This document shows, in pieces, positions 17,393 through 27,303 of a DNA stretch of 64,000 nt. A model generated the notes under the pieces. It saw nothing but the letters and a program-made list of their open reading frames with translations, did no database searches and was not told the origin of the DNA. Every line of letters begins with the position of its first letter. Position 1 is the stretch's first letter. The stretch comes from CAZQIC01 sp964593555 (GTDB taxonomy: Bacteria; Bacteroidota; Bacteroidia; JAFLBG01): assembly GCA_964593555.1 (NCBI GenBank), contig CAZQIC010000009.1:1-64000 (forward strand), given 5' to 3'. The position numbers and the translations under genes are program-made.

Positions 17393-19075
17393 ATGAAAAA
17401 AAACACCTTCACAGCTATCGCTACAGCTATTGCAATTGTTTGTTTCTCTTATGAAATGTTTTCTGAATCATCAAAAAAATATACACCTAAACTGCAAAGA
17501 GTAACTGTTTATTTACAAGGGGCGCATCTTTATTATAACGAAAGTGTAAACCTACAAGCAGGCAATAACGAAATTGTTTTTGAAAACATTTCACCTGATC
17601 TATCCGCGTCTTCTTTACAAGCAAGCTGTATAGAGGCAGTTGTTATGGACATAAAACACAACCTTAAATACAAAGAGAAAATACCCGTTAGCCGTAAATA
17701 CGATAGGGAGATTACAAGTATTTTAGATTCATTAGAAGAACTAAATTACCTGATAAAGGACCTGGATAATAAATACCTGGTACTTACCACTGAAAAACAA
17801 ATGTTACTTAACAACCGAATAATTAAGGGAGAACCTTTGAGAGATTCTCTTCCATTATTACGCGATGGGATGTCTTTTTTAAAAGAAAAACTTAATTCAA
17901 TTTATGAGCAGGAATTAAAAATTGAACGTACTAAAAGCAAAATTTTAAAGCAAAAATCGAAACTGAATACTCGTTATAATGCCCTTCTTTTACTTCAAAG
18001 CGGAACCGATAATTCCAATCCTGAAGCCACACAACCAATTCAACAAGTCATTGTAACCCTTTATGCAGATGCCCCGATAATGGCTCAAATTAATTTCAAC
18101 TATTTTGTTCAAACAGCTAATTGGATTCCAATTTATGACTTACAAGCAACTTCAGTAAATAAGAATATTCAAGTGAAATATTTTGCCAGCGTTACACAAA
18201 ATACAAAATTGGAATGGACGAATGTTCCTTTGACAATAAGCACCAGCAATCCAAATGAGACAAATGTAAAACCCGAGCTCAGCCCTTGGTATTTAAACTT
18301 TGTAGAGTATTTGAAGAAATATCCTTCTGGATATTATAATGGCTTGTCAAACGTAATTATCCCCATACAAGGTGAGACCTTAATGGGTTTAAAAGATGAA
18401 AAAAAGAAAGAAGATTTGAAGAATGAATCCTATCTCAACAATTATGTTCAAATCACAGAAAACTTAATACGAACTGAATATGAAATAAAAATGAAATACA
18501 CTATCCCCGCTGATGGCAAAACACACAAAGTCTTAATTGATCAAAAAGAGATGCCAATGTCGATGCAATTTGCAGCTGCACCCAAAGTTTGTACAGATGC
18601 TTTTTTGGTAGCGAGAGTAACGAAATGGGAAGATATGAATATAATACCGGGTAATGCCCGCATATATTTTGATGGAGGATACGTTGGTGAAATTTATTTA
18701 AACACCTCTACTACCACAGATACACTTAACATAGGTTTAGGACGAGATAAAAACATTGCACTTACCCGAAAAAAGATAAATGAAAATTATAAGACAAAAA
18801 TAATTTCAGATGAAAAAATAGAAACAAGGACGATCGAATTAATGGTTCGCAATACCAAAAACATCCCTATTGAAATAATGATCGATGATCAAATACCTGT
18901 TGCAAGAGGCTCTGATGATATTAAAGTAGTTTTATTAAATAGTGATGAAGCGAAATTAGATCCTGGTACTGGAAAACTAACGTGGAACAAAAAACTCAAA
19001 TCAAAAGAGACCGAAAAAATCACATTTATTTATGAAATACGCTATCCTAAAGGAAAGGTACTGGCGGGTTTATAG
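17393..19075 (+). CDS. MuiA-family protein (DUF4140/DUF4139)
   Basis: 560 residues with an N-terminal signal peptide or anchor (about 1-25). The N-terminal DUF4140-type domain (about 30-125) contains VTVYLQGAHLYYNESVNL. A coiled-coil region (about 105-200) and the DUF4139-type C-terminal domain (about 215-560) follow, with ANWIPIYDLQA and TISTSNPNET segments. Family name 'mucoidy inhibitor' comes from distant homologues; the biochemical role is unknown. Compared with typical family members the region at about 300-360 looks like a lineage insertion rich in Lys and Asn. Likely co-transcribed with the rhodanese-like gene. Confidence 0.82.
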   Translation: MKKNTFTAIATAIAIVCFSYEMFSESSKKYTPKLQRVTVYLQGAHLYYNESVNLQAGNNEIVFENISPDLSASSLQASCIEAVVMDIKHNLKYKEKIPVSRKYDREITSILDSLEELNYLIKDLDNKYLVLTTEKQMLLNNRIIKGEPLRDSLPLLRDGMSFLKEKLNSIYEQELKIERTKSKILKQKSKLNTRYNALLLLQSGTDNSNPEATQPIQQVIVTLYADAPIMAQINFNYFVQTANWIPIYDLQATSVNKNIQVKYFASVTQNTKLEWTNVPLTISTSNPNETNVKPELSPWYLNFVEYLKKYPSGYYNGLSNVIIPIQGETLMGLKDEKKKEDLKNESYLNNYVQITENLIRTEYEIKMKYTIPADGKTHKVLIDQKEMPMSMQFAAAPKVCTDAFLVARVTKWEDMNIIPGNARIYFDGGYVGEIYLNTSTTTDTLNIGLGRDKNIALTRKKINENYKTKIISDEKIETRTIELMVRNTKNIPIEIMIDDQIPVARGSDDIKVVLLNSDEAKLDPGTGKLTWNKKLKSKETEKITFIYEIRYPKGKVLAGL

Positions 19076-19143
19076 AAAAATCTTAAAATACAAGGCTGCA
19101 GCAAACGCTTCAGCTGGTAATATTTCAAAATAAAGATAATCTA

Positions 19144-20778
19144 CTATTTCTCCTCCTGCAAAAACGGATAACGATAATCAACCGGTGGTACAAAAGTTTC
19201 TTTGATTGTACGTGGAGAAACCCAACGTAATAAATTAATCATGGATCCCGCTTTATCATTAGTACCGGAACCTCTGGCACCGCCAAATGGCTGCTGACCA
19301 ACAACAGCGCCTGTAGGCTTATCATTGATGTAAAAATTACCTGCTGCATTCACTAGTTTTTTAGTGGCTAGTTCAATTGCATAACGATCCTGCGCAATGA
19401 TACATCCTGTAAGTGCGTAAATAGAAGTGCCATCAAGAATTGTTAGTGTTTCTTCAAATTTATTTTCGTCATATACGTATAGCGTCAATACCGGACCAAA
19501 TAACTCTTCACACATGGTCACGTACTTAGGATCCTTAACCAGAATAATAGTTGGCTCAATAAAATATCCTTTTGATTTATCATAATTACCACCAGCAATT
19601 ACTTCAACATCTTTATCTTTCTTAGCAGCATCAATATACTTCGCCAGCTTATCAAAAGATTTTTCATCGATCACCGCATTGATAAAATTTCCAAAGTCTT
19701 CAGGTGGTCCCATCTTAAATGATTTAAGATCTGCCAACACTTGTTCTTTCACAGCCGACCAAATATTAGAAGGAACGTACGCCCTTGAAGCAGCTGAACA
19801 TTTTTGTCCCTGGTATTCAAACGCACCACGGGAAATTGCGGTAGCTACCACACTTGCATCCGCACTTTTATGTGCCATGATAAAATCTTTTCCACCTGTC
19901 TCCCCTACTATACGCGGATATGATTTATAAATTGCAATGTTCTCACCTACTGTTTTCCAAATGCTTCTGAAAACTTCCGTTGATCCTGTAAAATGTATTC
20001 CCGCAAAATCAGGATGAGAAAAAATAACATCAGCCGCATCCGGGCCGGAAGGATAAATCAAATTGATCACACCATCAGGCACTCCTGCTTTTGTAAATAT
20101 TTCCTTCAACACATTTGCAGAATAAATCTGAGTGTTGCTTGGTTTCCAAACCACCACATTGCCCATCATAGCGCAAGAAGTTGGAAGATTACCAGCGATC
20201 GCCGTAAAATTAAATGGAGTAAGTGCATAAATAAATCCTTCAAGAGGCCGCTGCTCTAACCTGTTCCAGATGCCGGGAGCCGAAGCAGGTTGCTGCTTGT
20301 AGATCTCCGTCATGTATTGAACATTAAAACGTAAAAAATCTATGATCTCGCATGCAGAATCTATTTCGGCTTGGTATGCGCTTTTTGATTGACCCAACAT
20401 CGTTGCTGCATTCAACTTCGCTCTGTAAGGACCTGCAATTAATTCAGCCGCTTTTAAAAATATACTTGCCCTGTGTTCCCATGAAAGTTTTTCCCACTGA
20501 GGCTTAGCAGCTAATGCCGCATCGATCGCCTGCTTCACATGCGACTTATCACTTTTATGATAATGCGCCAGTAAATGTTTATGATCATGCGGAGGAGAAA
20601 GAGGCATTTTATTATTTCCTCTTACTTCTTTACCACCAATATACATGGGGATGTCCAATTGCACTTTGCGCAATTCGGTTAACATATTTTTCAGCTCTTT
20701 GCGCTCAGCACTTCCGGGAGCATAATTTTTTACCGGCTCGTTATGAGCAACCGGAACATTAAAAAAACCTTTAGGCAT
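19144..20778 (-). CDS. pruA: L-glutamate gamma-semialdehyde (1-pyrroline-5-carboxylate) dehydrogenase
   Basis: 544 residues, the length of the Bacteroidota stand-alone P5C dehydrogenase. ALDH-family landmarks are FTGSTEVFR (NAD-binding region), the general-base segment VGETGGKDF and the catalytic Cys at residue 327 in YQGQKCSAAS. LFGPVLTLYVY and PTGAVVGQQPFGG near the C-terminus are typical of PruA. It oxidises glutamate semialdehyde to glutamate, the second step of proline catabolism. No proline dehydrogenase gene is adjacent. Confidence 0.94.
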   Translation of the reverse strand: MPKGFFNVPVAHNEPVKNYAPGSAERKELKNMLTELRKVQLDIPMYIGGKEVRGNNKMPLSPPHDHKHLLAHYHKSDKSHVKQAIDAALAAKPQWEKLSWEHRASIFLKAAELIAGPYRAKLNAATMLGQSKSAYQAEIDSACEIIDFLRFNVQYMTEIYKQQPASAPGIWNRLEQRPLEGFIYALTPFNFTAIAGNLPTSCAMMGNVVVWKPSNTQIYSANVLKEIFTKAGVPDGVINLIYPSGPDAADVIFSHPDFAGIHFTGSTEVFRSIWKTVGENIAIYKSYPRIVGETGGKDFIMAHKSADASVVATAISRGAFEYQGQKCSAASRAYVPSNIWSAVKEQVLADLKSFKMGPPEDFGNFINAVIDEKSFDKLAKYIDAAKKDKDVEVIAGGNYDKSKGYFIEPTIILVKDPKYVTMCEELFGPVLTLYVYDENKFEETLTILDGTSIYALTGCIIAQDRYAIELATKKLVNAAGNFYINDKPTGAVVGQQPFGGARGSGTNDKAGSMINLLRWVSPRTIKETFVPPVDYRYPFLQEEK

Positions 20779-20796
20779 ATACTTCTATTTTATATA

Positions 20797-20804
20797 CAAA
20801 AGTA
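20797..20804 (-). promoter_or_regulatory. Putative -7 element for pruA (TACTTTTG on the minus strand)
   Basis: An exact TAnnTTTG match 18 bp upstream of the pruA start. It implies a very short leader. No -33 element is obvious, so the call is weak. Confidence 0.3.
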
Positions 20805-21017
20805 ATGAAAGCTTCCGGTTAGAAAAAGAAAGAAATCAAGATCTGACTTACAAGATTGCAATAAAAAAAAATGGTTCTTCCGGTCAATTAGGAATAATTT
20901 AACAATCAAATAAACAGCTTTTAAAACCTGAACATTGCTTTCGTTCAGGGACAACAGATTTAAAAATAAATGAATACCTAAAAATTCAATGAAAAAACCA
21001 CTAACGTCGTTTTATGT

Positions 21018-21533
21018 ATGATTACAACTGTTATAACCATACTTACGTCATGCAAAAAAGAGGAAGCTAAAACTACACCAGATCAATCCTCTATTAAAAT
21101 TGCTACAGCGATACCCATAGATTCTAATTCGTTCTTTATTTCGGGAGGCGCATTCAGCAATACATATGTAGATTTGAATGACTCTTCTATGGGAAATTAT
21201 TTTGACAGTACTGTCTTTGGCGGCTTGTATGATATTACCGATTTAAGATCCATCAGATATAGTACCTATGATCAGTTTTATATGGATATCCAAGGTTGTA
21301 ATTCACTGGGCACTTATACAATCAGTTCGGCCTTAGGAAATGCAAGTGGCCTTATAATATCAGTAAACGGATTATCACTTTCATCAAGTTCTACAACGAC
21401 AAACATTACTGTTAACATAACCCAATTCGGAAATGTAGGCCAAAAAATAATTGGCACATACTTAGGCAGTATCATTGATGGGTTAACCACTTACACGTTA
21501 ACTGGTGGACAGTTTTCTATACGGAGGCAATAG
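21018..21533 (+). CDS. Small lipoprotein, apparent N-terminal one-base frameshift
   Basis: 171 residues from the in-frame ATG, with lipobox LTSC at residue 12, an unusually short signal lacking basic residues. An upstream ATG at 20989 begins MKK but is in another frame and stops at 21019-21021. Adding one A to the A6 tract just after that ATG would join the frames and give MKKTTNVVLCMITTVITIL before TSC, a textbook lipoprotein signal. The mature part is Ser/Thr-rich and probably beta-structured; no domain is recognised. Either a sequencing or assembly error, or a real slippage site. Confidence 0.65.
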   Translation: MITTVITILTSCKKEEAKTTPDQSSIKIATAIPIDSNSFFISGGAFSNTYVDLNDSSMGNYFDSTVFGGLYDITDLRSIRYSTYDQFYMDIQGCNSLGTYTISSALGNASGLIISVNGLSLSSSSTTTNITVNITQFGNVGQKIIGTYLGSIIDGLTTYTLTGGQFSIRRQ

Positions 21534-21587
21534 TGGTCAAATAATAAAATACTCGCAGAAGAAAAGAATAAAAAAAAGAAAGAAAAC

Positions 21588-21980
21588 TTAATTCAGCCTT
21601 GCAGGCATCATGAGTTCAAACTCAGGAATATTTACATAAAACTGGGCACCATCCATCTCACGCATCATCAGATATGTTCCATTCATTTTACCAATATCGG
21701 TATTTAAATTACAAGCCGATTCATATTCATAAACTTCACCGGGAGTAAGTACAGGCTGCTGGCCAACTACACCTTCACCCTCAACTTCTCTATACTCGCT
21801 GCATGAATCAAAAATGAACCAATGCCTCCGCAGTAACTTAACCACATACTCACTATTATTTTCAATAATTACCCGGTAAGAGAACAAAAAGTATCTCTGA
21901 TCAGGGTTGGAGTGGTCATACTGAAACTCAGCCTGAACTGTTACTTTGACTCCGTGGGTCACTAAGGTTACTGTTTGCAT
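21588..21980 (-). CDS. apaG: ApaG family protein
   Basis: 130 residues, standard ApaG length, forming a single immunoglobulin-like beta domain. Landmarks are FSYRVIIENNS (residue ~33), LLRRHWFIFDS (~50), GEGVVGQQPVLTPGEVYEYES (~68, shortened here to its order of residues) and a GTYLMM segment (~100). ApaG-domain proteins are linked to divalent-cation (Co/Mg) homeostasis in enterobacteria; the biochemical role is not settled. It is a single minus-strand gene between two plus-strand units. Confidence 0.92.
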   Translation of the reverse strand: MQTVTLVTHGVKVTVQAEFQYDHSNPDQRYFLFSYRVIIENNSEYVVKLLRRHWFIFDSCSEYREVEGEGVVGQQPVLTPGEVYEYESACNLNTDIGKMNGTYLMMREMDGAQFYVNIPEFELMMPARLN

Positions 21981-22271
21981 AACTCTTTAGTTTTTACAAG
22001 TATAATTACTGCATTTGCCAATTTTGGAAACCCGATCGAATACTTATTAACATTCATATCAACATTTCCTACTATTAAGACGTATTACCCTAACCAAAAG
22101 TTGCCATCATTTAAAGAGTGGTTACTAAAATAAAATGAACGGTTGAATTACAGAATAAAAGGGAAAGGCCATTCAGACATGTAATATGGGCTATAAAGTA
22201 GATTTAAACGACCGTTTTTACAATGGTATCTTGGAAACAAGCATTGAGTGTGTTATTTTTTAATAATCCCT

Positions 22272-24893
22272 ATGGTTACAAAACGAATAATATTTATTTT
22301 ATTATTTCTACTCAGTAAGCTCCTTTCCACAGCACAACCCAACCAATGGACATGGATGAAAGGTGATAATACGCCAAATCAACCAGCTAATTATGGGACT
22401 AAGGGTGTTCCGAATGCTGCCAATAAACCCCATGGCGCATACGAGTCAGCACAGTGGGCAGATAAGCATGGAAATCTATGGCTTTTTTGCGGAGGCAATG
22501 GATTTTATAATACGTTATGGAGATATGAGCCGACAACAAATAATTGGACATGGATGAATGGTGATACACTGCCAATTCAACACGGAATATACGGTACAAA
22601 AGGTGTGGCTTCGGCACTTAATTCACCGGGTGGAAGGATGGCAGGTATTGCTACTTGGACCGATACCACAGGATATTTATGGCTCTTTGGCGGGTTGGGA
22701 ATGGATGAGGCAAGCCTAATGGCATCTAATTTAAATGATCTTTGGAGATATGACCCAAACCCCTTAAGTCCAACGTTTAACCAATGGACATGGATGAGTG
22801 GAACAAAAATAATTGATCAGAAAGGGCACTATGGAACAAAAGGAATTCCGGGAATAAATAATTATCCGGGCGGAAGAATGAAAACATCCTGCACATGGGT
22901 AGATAAAGGCGGGGATTTATGGCTTTTCGGAGGAACAGGAAAAGATTCAGTTAATAACGGTCAATTTACTCCGATGGGATATTTAAATGATCTTTGGAGA
23001 TATAATATTAGCACCAATACATGGACATGGGAAAACGGAGATCCGCTTATTAATCAGAATGGAATTTATCTAACAATGGGTACATCCAATCCGAATTGCA
23101 AACCAGGAGGAAGAGTAATTTACACCAGCTGGACAGATATAAACGGAAATTTCTGGTTGTACGGAGGCACCGGCCTCGATGGAGTATCTGGTACACCGGC
23201 AGATCTGAATGATATGTGGAAATATGATATGGATCCACTAAGCCCTGCATTTAATGAATGGACATGGGTTTCGGGCAGTTCTACCATTTCCGGACAGGCA
23301 CCAATATCATATGGAGCTAAATGTGTCTCATCTGTAAACAATAATCCGGGAACAAGATCCAATACAAGAGCCAGGTGGACGGATGTCTGTGGAAACTTTT
23401 GGATGTTCAGTGGTAACTCGGGTTTAACAAATGATCTTTGGAAATATAAGCCCGGTTCAGGGATATGGACCTGGGTGAGTGGAGATAACACATCTAACAC
23501 TCCGGGAGTATATGGTATTCAAGGTGTCTCATCTCCCTTAAACAAACCTTGCGCAAAAAATGGTTCTGTAGGATGGATAACCAATAGTGGGTTTTGGATT
23601 TTTGGCGGACAGAATAACGCCTTAAGCTTTACTGATGAAATGAATGACCTTTGGAAATATGTTCCGGATTCTGTTTCGGCAAATTTTACAAGCAATGTTT
23701 CCTCCGGCTGCGCGCCACTTATTGTAAATTTTAACAACGCAAGCACCGGAAACTGCAATGAAATAAAATCCTTTGAATGGAATTTCGGTGACCCAACATC
23801 AGGAGTAAACAATACCTCATCAAACATTAATCCTTCTCATATATTTATACCAGGCAATACAACATTCACAGTTTCACTTATGGTAGAAAGCTGCACCGGA
23901 GCCATCGACACTTCTAAGAAAACAATTATTACTAACAGTGTTTTAGCTTTAACGATTACACCTACAACATCCCTTTCAATTTGTAATGGAGACAGCGTAA
24001 CCGTTAGTGTAAACGGAGGAACAAATTATACCTGGAATCCATCAGGAGGAATAAATTCATCAACAGGATCGATGATCATTGCAAAGCCTACATCTTTTTC
24101 AACTTACACTTTAACAGGATCCAATGGCAGCGGCTGCAGTGCAGCACAGGTAATTACATTTTCGGTCACAAATTATCCATTGATAAATGTAAGTAATGAT
24201 ACAAGTATTTGTTATGGAGAACATATTACACTAACTGCATCCGGAGGAAACACCTATGTGTGGAACACCGGAACATCAGCCGCATCAACACTTGTTAATC
24301 CCACAGTATTAACATCATATATAATTTCCGTTTACAATGGAGCTTGCATGAGCACGGACAGCATCCATGTGAATGTACTTCAGCTGCCATTTGCAAATGC
24401 CGGAACGGACACAACAATTAAACAAGGCGAAACAGTTACTCTTTCTGCAAATGGTAATGGAACCTATTTGTGGAGACCATCTACAGGATTAAGTTGCATT
24501 ACATGTTCAAATCCTATTGCAACACCCCAGGTTCCAACCGAGTATATATTAATAGTAACCAATGCGAACGGATGCACTTACTCGGACACAATGTACATTA
24601 ATGTAGAACAAAACAATTGCAAAGATTTTTTCATCCCCAATGTGTTTTCACCAAATAACGACGGACAAAATGACTACGAATGTGTTATGGGAGCTTGCGT
24701 AAAAGCTGCATACATTATCATTTATGATCGCTGGGGTACAAAGATCTTTGAAACAACAGATCACATTCAATGCTGGGATGGAAAATACAAAGGAAAAGAA
24801 ATGGATTCAGGAGTATATCTCTATAATGCAAACATCACTTTTATATCAGGCGAAACTATAAATCAAAAAGGAAACCTTACACTGATCAGGTAA
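22272..24893 (+). CDS. Secreted kelch-repeat/PKD protein with gliding-motility-type (CHU_C) T9SS sorting domain
   Basis: 873 residues from ATG at 22272; an earlier ATG at 22248 would only lengthen the signal peptide. After the signal (ending LLSTAQ), about six kelch-like blades of roughly 70-80 residues run to residue ~465, each with a W-T-W-M/V-x-G-D start and a WLFGG-type core. A PKD-like domain follows (SVSANF... to about residue 560), then Ig-like segments. The last ~90 residues (FFIPNVFSPNNDGQND, YDRWGTKIFE, GVYLYNANITF) are a type B T9SS C-terminal domain. It is probably secreted to the surface. It converges on the plug-protein gene with 2 bp between the stops. Confidence 0.9.
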   Translation: MVTKRIIFILLFLLSKLLSTAQPNQWTWMKGDNTPNQPANYGTKGVPNAANKPHGAYESAQWADKHGNLWLFCGGNGFYNTLWRYEPTTNNWTWMNGDTLPIQHGIYGTKGVASALNSPGGRMAGIATWTDTTGYLWLFGGLGMDEASLMASNLNDLWRYDPNPLSPTFNQWTWMSGTKIIDQKGHYGTKGIPGINNYPGGRMKTSCTWVDKGGDLWLFGGTGKDSVNNGQFTPMGYLNDLWRYNISTNTWTWENGDPLINQNGIYLTMGTSNPNCKPGGRVIYTSWTDINGNFWLYGGTGLDGVSGTPADLNDMWKYDMDPLSPAFNEWTWVSGSSTISGQAPISYGAKCVSSVNNNPGTRSNTRARWTDVCGNFWMFSGNSGLTNDLWKYKPGSGIWTWVSGDNTSNTPGVYGIQGVSSPLNKPCAKNGSVGWITNSGFWIFGGQNNALSFTDEMNDLWKYVPDSVSANFTSNVSSGCAPLIVNFNNASTGNCNEIKSFEWNFGDPTSGVNNTSSNINPSHIFIPGNTTFTVSLMVESCTGAIDTSKKTIITNSVLALTITPTTSLSICNGDSVTVSVNGGTNYTWNPSGGINSSTGSMIIAKPTSFSTYTLTGSNGSGCSAAQVITFSVTNYPLINVSNDTSICYGEHITLTASGGNTYVWNTGTSAASTLVNPTVLTSYIISVYNGACMSTDSIHVNVLQLPFANAGTDTTIKQGETVTLSANGNGTYLWRPSTGLSCITCSNPIATPQVPTEYILIVTNANGCTYSDTMYINVEQNNCKDFFIPNVFSPNNDGQNDYECVMGACVKAAYIIIYDRWGTKIFETTDHIQCWDGKYKGKEMDSGVYLYNANITFISGETINQKGNLTLIR

Positions 24894-24895
24894 TA

Positions 24896-26215
24896 TTAAT
24901 ATGTGCCACGGGAAGAATTTACTCGCTTCACCCCCACTAATCTATCGTAATAAGTTCCCTGCATACGATGATAAACATAAATAGAATAATCATTCTCTGT
25001 TTCAACATGAGAGCCTTCGGTGTAAGTAACATCAGGAATATTTTCCCCATCACGTATAAAAACGTATTGATAATTGTAATAACCCTGCTTCAGATATAAT
25101 TTTCCTTCATAACCTCCGCGTGCAACATTGTATGTCAGCATATTTTCCTTAATACAATGCCAATCAGTTAACCCGCCAAAAATATAGAAATTGCCATCCA
25201 CTTCAAGCGGAGTGTATGGAAGAAAAAAATGAACGTATGTATAATCAGCTTCGATATCGCTGTTATGATTTCCTTCAACTTTCACCGTATACTTTCCGTT
25301 TATATCAGTTGCAGTTGAATAATATTTTTTAAAACTTGTTTTTTCGTCCGGCAACAAATCAATGTGATTTACATTTAAAGAGTCGTGTCCGAATGATTTT
25401 ATCCTATCACTTCGGTAGCGAAGATTTTTAATATCGAAATGCCTAAATTCATTACCTCCCGGAAATACATTTACATCATTATAATCATAAACTAATTCTT
25501 TATCCTTCACAAACAAAGGTTTTATATTTGGCGAAGCATTATCCCAGCGATCATTCTGCATTATAAAAACTTTGAGATCGGCATATGGATTAGTAATATT
25601 ATAAGAAGAATGGAAAATTGTAAAATCTACCTCCTGTTTATAATTCCTTTCGCTAACAATTGTTGCAGCATTTAATACAGGCACAACAGTAACCATATCC
25701 TCGAACAACATAAACCGTCTTGTTAGCACTAATTTTTCTGGATCACCATCCATGTAAACTTTTATAATGTAATTACCCGACTTAATGAGATTAAGATTTG
25801 AATTGGGGAACACAACAAAATAATTTATGTAGGACCTGTAAGTATTAAATGAATATTGGAAATCGCTTATATTATTTTCAAAAAAACCATCGATGTATTC
25901 GTTCTGCATAATATCAGTGGGCTGCCAACTAGCATCACAATGAACAACAGTATAATTGTATGTTTTTAGTTTTGTATCAAGATCATCAAAAGATAATCTT
26001 AATTTTTGATCGGAAGCAAAACGTATCAATGGCGGTGAAAGCTCCCAACTTTCCTCTGAGAGCCTTACCGTTTTAATATTTTTCATATAAGTATAATCCT
26101 CGTAACGCAAAAAGTTGGAATTGTAATAATCATCCTGATTATCGTCAGCACCTGATTTTTGTGCCAATGAGATCAAAGAAGACACAAGAATAAATATTGA
26201 AAGTATATATTTCAT
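24896..26215 (-). CDS. Type IX secretion system plug-domain protein (DUF5103)
   Basis: 439 residues from ATG at 26215; a GTG at 26227 would add four residues before the signal peptide and is less likely. The signal peptide ends near SLAQ. The rest is beta-rich and matches the DUF5103 (T9SS plug, first domain) family, with LSFDDLDTKLKTYNYTVVHC near residue 80, an FPNSNLNLIKSGNYIIKVY segment near residue 145, and a carbohydrate-module-like C-terminal part (NFYIFGGLTDWH). Family knowledge links it to the plug of the SprA translocon. The converging gene encodes a T9SS type B cargo. Confidence 0.82.
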   Translation of the reverse strand: MKYILSIFILVSSLISLAQKSGADDNQDDYYNSNFLRYEDYTYMKNIKTVRLSEESWELSPPLIRFASDQKLRLSFDDLDTKLKTYNYTVVHCDASWQPTDIMQNEYIDGFFENNISDFQYSFNTYRSYINYFVVFPNSNLNLIKSGNYIIKVYMDGDPEKLVLTRRFMLFEDMVTVVPVLNAATIVSERNYKQEVDFTIFHSSYNITNPYADLKVFIMQNDRWDNASPNIKPLFVKDKELVYDYNDVNVFPGGNEFRHFDIKNLRYRSDRIKSFGHDSLNVNHIDLLPDEKTSFKKYYSTATDINGKYTVKVEGNHNSDIEADYTYVHFFLPYTPLEVDGNFYIFGGLTDWHCIKENMLTYNVARGGYEGKLYLKQGYYNYQYVFIRDGENIPDVTYTEGSHVETENDYSIYVYHRMQGTYYDRLVGVKRVNSSRGTY

Positions 26216-26428
26216 TTTTTCAAACACTCCGTACTTTTATTACAAATATCACTCCAGGTCCTCGATAAGTTCAGACTGTAACCACCAGAACTACTCGAAC
26301 TAATAATATGATTTATTACAAATCAAAGTTAATGTATAGTTCATTATCTTTATAAGTATAAATGGTTATTCAATAGACGGATAAACCTGAAATAGTAGCG
26401 CATATTCGACATTTTCAATTGCATAAGA

Positions 26429-27211
26429 ATGAAAAATACTGATATAGAAATAAAGAAACAGGCTTTTGAGCGCTTGCTTACCATCATGGACGAGTTAAGG
26501 GAAAAGTGCCCATGGGACAAAAAACAAACCATCGAAAGCATCAGAACCCTTACCATTGAAGAAACTTATGAACTATCCGATTCTATCCTTGAAAAGGATA
26601 TGGACAAAATTAAAAAAGAATTGGGTGATATATTATTACACATTGTATTTTACGCGAGAATTGGCTCTGAAACAAACGACTTTGATATAGTGGATGTAAT
26701 TAACAGCCTTTGCGAGAAACTCATTCATCGTCACCCGCATATTTATGGAGATGTAAAAGTTGAGAATGAAGAACAGGTAAAAGAAAATTGGGAGAAATTA
26801 AAATTAAAAGAAGGCAACACCTCTGTGTTAGGCGGTGTGCCTGTTTCATTGCCTGCATTGGTAAAAGCATGGAGAATACAGGAAAAAGCAAGAGCAGTTG
26901 GATTTGATTGGGAAAAATCCGAACAGGTTTGGGAAAAAGTGCAGGAAGAAATAAATGAATTAAAAGTTGAAGTGGAGTCGAATGCCTCAAAAGAAAAAAT
27001 TGAAAGTGAGTTCGGCGATGTACTTTTTTCATTAATAAACTACGCACGATTCATTGATGTTAACCCTGAAGATGCACTGGAGAGAACAAATAAAAAATTC
27101 ATTAAAAGATTTCAATACCTGGAAAGCGAAAGCAATAAAATGGGAAAACCACTAAAAGACATGACGCTTGCCGAAATGGATGTTTATTGGAACAAAGCTA
27201 AAGAACTATAG
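26429..27211 (+). CDS. mazG: Nucleoside triphosphate pyrophosphohydrolase MazG
   Basis: 260 residues with two MazG domains. The first has KCPWDKKQTIESIRT, TIEETYEL and KKELGDILLHIVFYA (metal-binding acidic residues). The second, after a LVKAWRIQEKARAVGFDW linker, has a KIESEFGDVLFSLINYAR segment. The full-length E. coli-type form hydrolyses NTPs to NMPs plus pyrophosphate, a housecleaning or stress role. It is transcribed away from the plug-protein gene across a gap of about 200 bp. Confidence 0.94.
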   Translation: MKNTDIEIKKQAFERLLTIMDELREKCPWDKKQTIESIRTLTIEETYELSDSILEKDMDKIKKELGDILLHIVFYARIGSETNDFDIVDVINSLCEKLIHRHPHIYGDVKVENEEQVKENWEKLKLKEGNTSVLGGVPVSLPALVKAWRIQEKARAVGFDWEKSEQVWEKVQEEINELKVEVESNASKEKIESEFGDVLFSLINYARFIDVNPEDALERTNKKFIKRFQYLESESNKMGKPLKDMTLAEMDVYWNKAKEL

Positions 27212-27303
27212 AATATACATCAAAGCACCCTTCAAGAACCTCAGGTAAGGATACCGTTCGCTGAGGCTCACGAAAAAGCAATAAATAAGTACATAATTAT
27301 TAC

